Of a stretch of 64,000 nt of DNA, positions 58,251 through 64,000 are shown piece by piece. This DNA is from Pycnopodia helianthoides. Lineage: Eukaryota > Echinodermata > Asteroidea > Forcipulatida > Asteriidae. The position numbers and the translations under genes were made by a program. The stretch covers positions 5,474,583 to 5,538,582 of the forward strand of contig CM063258.1 in NCBI GenBank assembly GCA_032158295.1. The letters run 5' to 3'. How positions within the stretch are numbered: position 1 is the first letter of the stretch; every line of letters starts with the position of its first letter. The notes under the pieces were generated by a model that did not search any database, was not told where the DNA came from, and worked only from the letters and a program-made list of their open reading frames with translations.

Positions 58251-60036
58251 CATCTGGTGGCAGATTATGATGGAAACAAAAAAACTCTGAAACTTTGTTG
58301 AGAAAATTTTAAATTTTTACGATAAATACCCAAGTCTCACCTTTTGAATTTTAGGGTTTTGCCAAAGCCAGTCAAATTTAATGATGTTAGAGTAAAGAAG
58401 TGTGAATCTTATACTGCACATAACTCTTTGCCCCAAATATTGGGGTGAAACTGAAGCGAAATTTTATAACAAATTTTATAAGAAAAAACAATTTAATTAG
58501 GTGCAAAATGCTCATGAAATGTTTTCACCACCAAGAAAAGATAATCAAATGTTGCTGTGTTTTTTTCATATTTCATTTTTTTAATTTATATTTTACCTTT
58601 TTTCTAATGAACATTATCTTCCTGGGTTTTATTCCTTTCCGTTTTTTTGTTTTTTCATAAAATATATTTATGTGGTGATGAGTGTTAAATTAATCCGCCC
58701 ATTCCGCAATATTCTATATACTTTATGCTTGGTACCTACGAATTTGTTCACTAGTTTTGTTTTAGAACTGCTACATATCAGTACTCTTGTACCCTCTGCA
58801 GTTAAGCCTAGGTTTCTTTTTAGTCTTGGTTTCAGGACCTTTGCATTTTTGTTTTTAGCCGAGCTGGATCCATTCCGACAACAGAGGTGTTGTGTATCGG
58901 TACAGAGATGTGTATTGGTTCGATAGACTACTGCCCCGTAAAATGAGGTGCCATGCTGGTCTAGATAATGACCAGCATGCACCTCATTTTACGGCTAACC
59001 TGTGCTTAAAATGCATTTTGTGAAGCTGTCCATGTTCCTGGGGTGGTTGTGGTTGTCCGGAGATTGCGCCCTCTATTGGAGATGGCTCATGGAATACTAT
59101 GTACAACAGGAATGTCTTGAACCAAGACTAGTGGTTTATGGACAGTAATGTAGAAATGTGTTCATTCCACTGTTGTTATACAGTCCCTTGATTTCTTTTT
59201 GATGAATTTATGACCCGTAATATTGTCCTGTAATATTTGTTTTTCCCACGGAAATGTCATTAGTGTATTTAGGTAAATCAAACTGACATCTTAAGCTAAC
59301 TGGTTCATAGCAAGTATGTAAATGCAGATCATGATTATTCATGATTCAATGATGAATATTCATACATGATTAATGATTGACCTTTTGTAAATATGGCATA
59401 AAGTATGCAAATAACCTTTAACTGCAGCAATAATGCCTTGATCTTGTGGTGTATTTTTCACCCTTCATTGCTCCTATAAATGAAGAGATTTTTTAATGTT
59501 TGTTTATTTTTGGGGTGAAACTTGGAATATATCAAAATGTAATCGAAAAGGATTAAAAAGTTTGTTTTTCCCAGACATATTAAAGTACTGTCGAAAAGCG
59601 ACTTTATTTTATTTTGAAAACCTTGCAGATAAGGCACAGAAAATATCAGAATTTACTTTTAATTGACCCCTTGTATGCACGACGCAGAACACTCCTTACA
59701 TTGCGTGTCCACCATTTGGGGAGTCCATTCCTTTGTGTACATTTTTACTTCCAATATGGCGGACAGGATAGGTGCGTGTAAGAAAAAATTATTGGTTTAT
59801 GATGATGCAGAAATTCTTGAGATTTGTCATTGTGCAACCATTTTTTGTTTTTACCTGTTAGTTAAAACCAATGTAACCATACAGAGGCTGGAAGTGTGAA
59901 AATAGCCTGACCCCATATTTTGCGTAATGAAAATCATTATCATAATCATTACTGAAGACGGGGAACAATACGACAATGGTTGGTCAGTTGTCCAAAAGAA
60001 GTCGCACAAATATTCTAAGCAGGGAGATGGAAACAG
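58251..60036. other. Flanking stretch without recognisable gene
   Basis: Contains AT-rich strings and a hairpin at about 58937-58995 (AAAATGAGGTGC(C)ATGCTGGT / ACCAGCATGCACCTCATTTT). Nothing coding. Confidence 0.4.
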
Positions 60037-60190
60037 GGCTCATTTTAATAAAAAATATTGCTTAAAAATGTTCTGCTAAGCAAAAATAAACAGGACACCA
60101 GTCAAAGATGATACAGTTGACATGTTGTTTTGGCTGGTAACCTTATTCTGGTAAGCATAAATTGGTTGTGCTTAGCTACAATTTGGGCCC
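60037..60190. mobile_element. Family B MITE, shortened copy
   Basis: GGCTCATTTTAATAAAAAAT ... CACCAGTCAAAGATGATAC ... GGCTGGTAACCTTATTCTGG ... TTTGGGCC. An AATAAA at 60047 lies inside it. Confidence 0.65.
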
Positions 60191-60656
60191 AAGTTACTGG
60201 CAGGATGCACTTCGCAGTATTATGTGTTAAGCAACTACACAAGTTACTTTTATATGTATATTTTATTGTTTTTAATTAAATTTCCTGTTTGTATTAAGCT
60301 AAAACCAAAATGCCTGTATTATTGTTTTATCAATTGCTAAGCATCCACAGCTGGTCTGTATTCGGCTTTTAATTTGTATTCTTTTTTAAATTTATGAGAT
60401 GCGAAAGATTATGTGTAATTATTTTAGTTACAGCTTCCAAAGTAGTGTAACAGATTTCTGCGTTAAACATCAATACGTTGATTTTTCAAAAGTTTCAAGG
60501 TGTGAAATTCCATTGGTCAACCGTTTGTGGACAAGCTTTACAAATGAATGTGGGACTTTGACTTCAAGAGATAAATTAAACAAACAAACTACTACTAGAG
60601 CACACTAGCTGAAACGTTGAGAATAAGTAACCAGTTCCATTTAGAGCCCACACCTG

Positions 60657-60847
60657 GGTCCAATTTCATGGAGCTGCTTAAGCAGAAAAGATTGCTTAAC
60701 AATTTTCTGCTATGCAGAAATGAGCAGGATACCAGTCACAAATTGTACATGTGGCATGGCAGTTTGGCTGGTAACCTTATTCTGGTAAGCATAATTTTGT
60801 TGTGCTTAGCTACTTTTTGTGCTTAAGCAGCTCTATGAAATTGGGCC
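60657..60847. mobile_element. Family B MITE with CTG duplication
   Basis: 191 bp, GGTCCAATTTCATGGAGC to GCTCTATGAAATTGGGCC; CTG at 60654-60656 and 60848-60850. Highly similar to 3879-4069. Followed by a further half-copy ending GTGAAATTGGGCCCC at about 60943. Confidence 0.92.
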
Positions 60848-60949
60848 CTGTACTTAAGAGATTCTTTTACACGCTTATATTTGCGTAGCAGATATTTGTC
60901 AAGCAGTATTTCCCGCTTAACAATCTGTGTGAAATTGGGCCCCAGTAGA

Positions 60950-62555
60950 ATCTAAAGGACTTCTTTTACATGTCATGTTTTGTTGAAATTAACTTAGAAT
61001 TGTGGTTGTTTTGATCCCTTATTAGTTAAGAAATTGCTGTTTTGAGTTGAGCAAAAGGAACGTAATGGTAAAAAGGTGCTTAAAATTGTGTTGTTCTTAA
61101 AAGTATGGACGATTCCCACCAATAAACTACTCAGTCAGAGATCAGTCAATTTTTGTCAGGTTGTAAAGAGCAGTTTTGTAAATGTGAACTTAATCACTGT
61201 CTTCATTGAAAATGTCCTTCCCCAGCTGTGTTGGAGTCAAGGCAGAGACCAGGTGTGCAAAGACAGGGAAAATCACAAACCCTGAGTCAGACTACCAGAC
61301 CAATTCCTTTCACTTCTTACCCATGACCAGAGACCAGACCATGACCAGAGTTCAAAGATTTTAAACCGAAAAACTCAAGAGGAGTCTTTTCTGAAAGTAA
61401 AAGAGAGAGAATGGAAAGCTGTATGACGTTTGCAGTCAGTTTTCAAGTAAGAGTAAACAAAAAACTTCATGCGTTCAGTTCAGTTTAACCTGAAACTTCA
61501 TGTGTTCAGTTCATTATGTTTTGTTAAAATGAGTTTTCAAAAGACTAAAAAGAGATTCAACATGTTCATTGAAAAGCCTTTAACAGGACAAACTTTTTGT
61601 ATTCTGCTTTTTTTCCGGTCATTTTACTGGAAAATATGTTTAAAATCAACAAAATCAGCCATGTTTGGGTGTGTGGCAATTATTATACAGAAAGGCATGG
61701 TCTCTAAAGGATTACAAGAAATCAATATTTTTGTTGATCTTTAAAGTGGCATCATCACCTTGGTTTCAACTGCAAGACTCCAAAACAGCTGTACAATTTA
61801 TTTGTCACACAAAAGCAAAGAGTACTTTAGATTAATACCCAGTGCAGAACGAACTTCCGAAATCTCTCCGATTTTGTGCCTTAGTAGTAAAAAAAACAAC
61901 ATCGTGGAAGAAATGCTGCACCTATGTGGTGAAGTACGGCCATATCATGCTATTGTTTTACCGTTGACCTTTAATTTTGCCATAAAGTATACCAAGTTAC
62001 GAACAAAACTGAACCACTTGTTTTTAAGCTTCATTTTCTTCATAGCTGGTGTTATCTGATATTTTATTTTGTTGTAGTAGTGTGATGTGATGTGACGGAC
62101 CCAGATTTTGTTGTCCTTTTTTTAGCTCGGCTGAAAGGCAGTGAAGGATCTATAACTGGTACGTACTTAATGCACTGCACACTTGCAGATAAGCTGCCTG
62201 TAAGATGATATTCTAGGAGGTGTGTTGAAATAGCACCCCCCTCCTTTTGATGACCTGTGGAGTTACCATAGAAATAGAACACAGAGAGAATGCTGAGCTC
62301 GATTGTTGTCTGTGTCTGCTGTGCACGCCCTCTATGTCAACTGTGGACATAGAGTATCAATATCATGTGACAGGTCTGTATGGCAAAATTAACCAGATCA
62401 ACCAATGGGAAAGCTGGAATTTGCTATACAGCTAAAATGGCAGCGCGCATGACTTGCCTCAAAGCAGATATGCATTGATAAGCACACATAGCATTCTCTG
62501 AGTTCTATTTCTATGGGAGTTACAGATTGCAAGGAGCTTTCGGTTACAAATTGAT
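60950..62555. other. Flanking stretch without recognisable gene
   Basis: Openings of 60-100 codons show no coding bias. TATTTCTATGGTAACTCC-type and ATAGAAATAG sequences near 62268 and 62507 form weak inverted flanks (ATAGAAATAGAAC / GTTCTATTTCTAT) of a segment of about 250 bp, possibly another MITE. Confidence 0.35.
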
Positions 62556-62559
62556 TGAT

Positions 62560-62910
62560 GTCTGATGAAAAAAATAACAGCTACCTTTTCACCAGGCAGA
62601 CATAAAAAGGTCCGAGTCCAGATCAATGCCTGAAATTTCTCATCCCTGGTATATATTCACAACTTCAGTTGTGCCAGTGTACGAAACCAGTGAATAGTTC
62701 TAAACGGTTGGTCAACTCACTGGAAAATGATACCCAGAGTAGCCCCACCAGTCTCATCCAAGACCGCTGGGATGGGCTGATGAGCTTGTACAAATTCATG
62801 TTCAGGATGTGGTGATGCATGATGGGAATGATTGTACTGCAGCCGGAGCAATAAGCACAATCACAACATGTACACACACGATTATGATAGAAGCAGGGAG
62901 GCTCCATGGA
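62560..62910. repeat. Two dispersed repeats, adjacent
   Basis: 62560-62640 is the reverse of the 26770-26830 repeat (TTCACCAGGCAGACATAAAA). 62655-62740 belongs to the GTTGTGCCA(C/G) family also at 4780, 27880 and 55000. Confidence 0.5.
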
Positions 62911-63189
62911 TAATGTAAACGATCTTATTAGAAAAGTAAGAAGAATATGGCGATCAAGCCCTATTTTTGTTACATGGTAAATAATGACAATATTTGGAAT
63001 GGAGCATTACAAAATATTGATAGTCACATCTTTCGAACAGGGGTACTAGGTCAGGGGGAATGGTTCAACGGTCATCCAAGGGCTGCTGGATGAGGCACTG
63101 GTACCAAGCAAAGGTTACTGTGCTCATAATTTTGACCAATTGCCAACAAATATAATCTGTGGATGCTGAAAAATTTGTGGTTGTGAACA

Positions 63190-63262
63190 AAGAACAGTTT
63201 ATGAGGGCGGGACTTGAACCTGCCCTCCGGATTAACATGCTAGAGGTCACAGGTTCAAACCC
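63190..63262 (-). mobile_element. tRNA-like relic, probably SINE-derived
   Basis: On the reverse strand GCAGGTTCAAGTCCCGCCC resembles a T-arm with pol III B box, followed by no acceptor stem. A second AGGTTCAAACCC lies at 63249 on the + strand. No foldable tRNA. Confidence 0.25.
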
Positions 63263-63319
63263 ACTTTAGTAAAAATTGTCCGTTCCCCTTGTGGTTTATT
63301 TACTTGATACTTTTATCTG

Positions 63320-63560
63320 AACTCAGACGTTTTTATGTCTGCCTGGTGATATATATATATTTTTTAAACCAGCTATTGTTTTCTTCAGAATAAAGCAGTC
63401 ATGGTCTTTGATTTACTGTCCTAGTTCTCAAGATACTGTTCCTAAAAGCTCCTTGAAATCTGTAACTCCTAGGGTTACTAAAATGTGGAAATGACATCAT
63501 TTCAACATGCCTCCTAAATTTGGGTCCTAGTTTCAGAAATAACTCTCACCCCTGATAATG
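63320..63560. repeat. Dispersed repeat related to 26760-27060
   Basis: TTTTATGTCTGCCTGGTGA, GGGTTACTAAAATGTGGAAA and GGTCCTAGTTTCAGAAATAA correspond to the earlier copy at about 75% identity; interrupted by (AT)n at 63349. Confidence 0.55.
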
Positions 63561-63941
63561 ACTGGTGCGTTTATTCTGGATTATCTGACTATAGTTTTAG
63601 CGCTATCGATGATCACAACTTAAGTTGAAAGACGCAAGAGAATAACGCTGACAAATAAATTAATAACAAATACTGACAACAGAAGTCTAGTTTCAAGTTT
63701 AATTGAGACTGGCATTGTTAAGGTCACACTACATGTACACATTGTCATTCAAAATGGCAAATTCCTACGATTATAACATTCAACTCCTTGTCCAAACTCT
63801 ATTGCACATACCTCTATTATTACCTCTTCGTTTTTTAAAAACTGGAATGATACTGCTTCAGAACTGACTCTAATCCAGTCCACATTTGGCAAGGCTGACA
63901 GACACAGTTCATGTATCTTCCAACTCTTGTTTGGGCTTGGA

Positions 63942-64000
63942 TAAGGCCGAGTCCGAATTGGCGGCTATGGCTATGGCTGGATCATCACATCATCATCCAT
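63942..64000. mobile_element. Family K element, cut by the window end
   Basis: TAAGGCCGAGTCCGAATTGG then CGGCTATGGCTATGGCTGG; left half only. Confidence 0.5.

Overview
The window is animal nuclear DNA holding one large intron-rich gene in a sea of small repeats. The gene is a discoidin domain receptor tyrosine kinase (DDR1/DDR2 family, a collagen receptor) on the + strand, start codon 29005 and stop codon ending 54631. I could follow it through 14 coding exons. All introns are GT-AG, all phases join, and the product is 900 residues, close to vertebrate DDRs. The organism is most likely an echinoderm, probably a sea star: there is a single DDR rather than a DDR1/DDR2-type paralogue pair in view, short exons sit in 0.5-6 kb introns, and the MITE families look like those I remember from asteroid genomes. 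That assignment is inference only.

Layout. 1-28.8 kb: no host gene that I can support. It holds a 189-bp satellite at the left edge, a 15-bp minisatellite (3.06-3.51 kb), a 14-bp minisatellite (20.77-21.26 kb), a 15-bp minisatellite (22.06-22.15 kb), decayed LINE 3' ends (10.1-10.8, 18.2-18.7, 24.8-25.3 kb) and many 150-550 bp inverted-repeat elements. 28.8-54.6 kb: the DDR gene. Its introns hold a 2.3-kb G-rich 16-bp minisatellite (intron 4), a 38-bp array and a TTAA-flanked MITE (intron 7), a 1.1-kb 21-bp array and a 106-bp-arm hairpin (intron 10), and further MITEs. 54.6-64 kb: 3' flank, possibly partly 3' UTR, again mostly MITEs and AT-rich unique sequence.

How the parts work together. 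The exons encode a signal peptide, a discoidin domain, a discoidin-like domain, a short stalk, one membrane helix, a juxtamembrane region with an NPxY site and a conserved autoinhibitory block, and a complete kinase domain with all catalytic motifs. The repeats carry no credible transposase. They sort into groups by inverted termini and target duplications: 3-bp CTG, 6-bp with CAG...CTG ends, and TTAA. Several minisatellites can be traced to the inside or the end of such an element. The most unusual point is that intron 4's minisatellite stays open in the exon 4 reading frame for about 660 codons.
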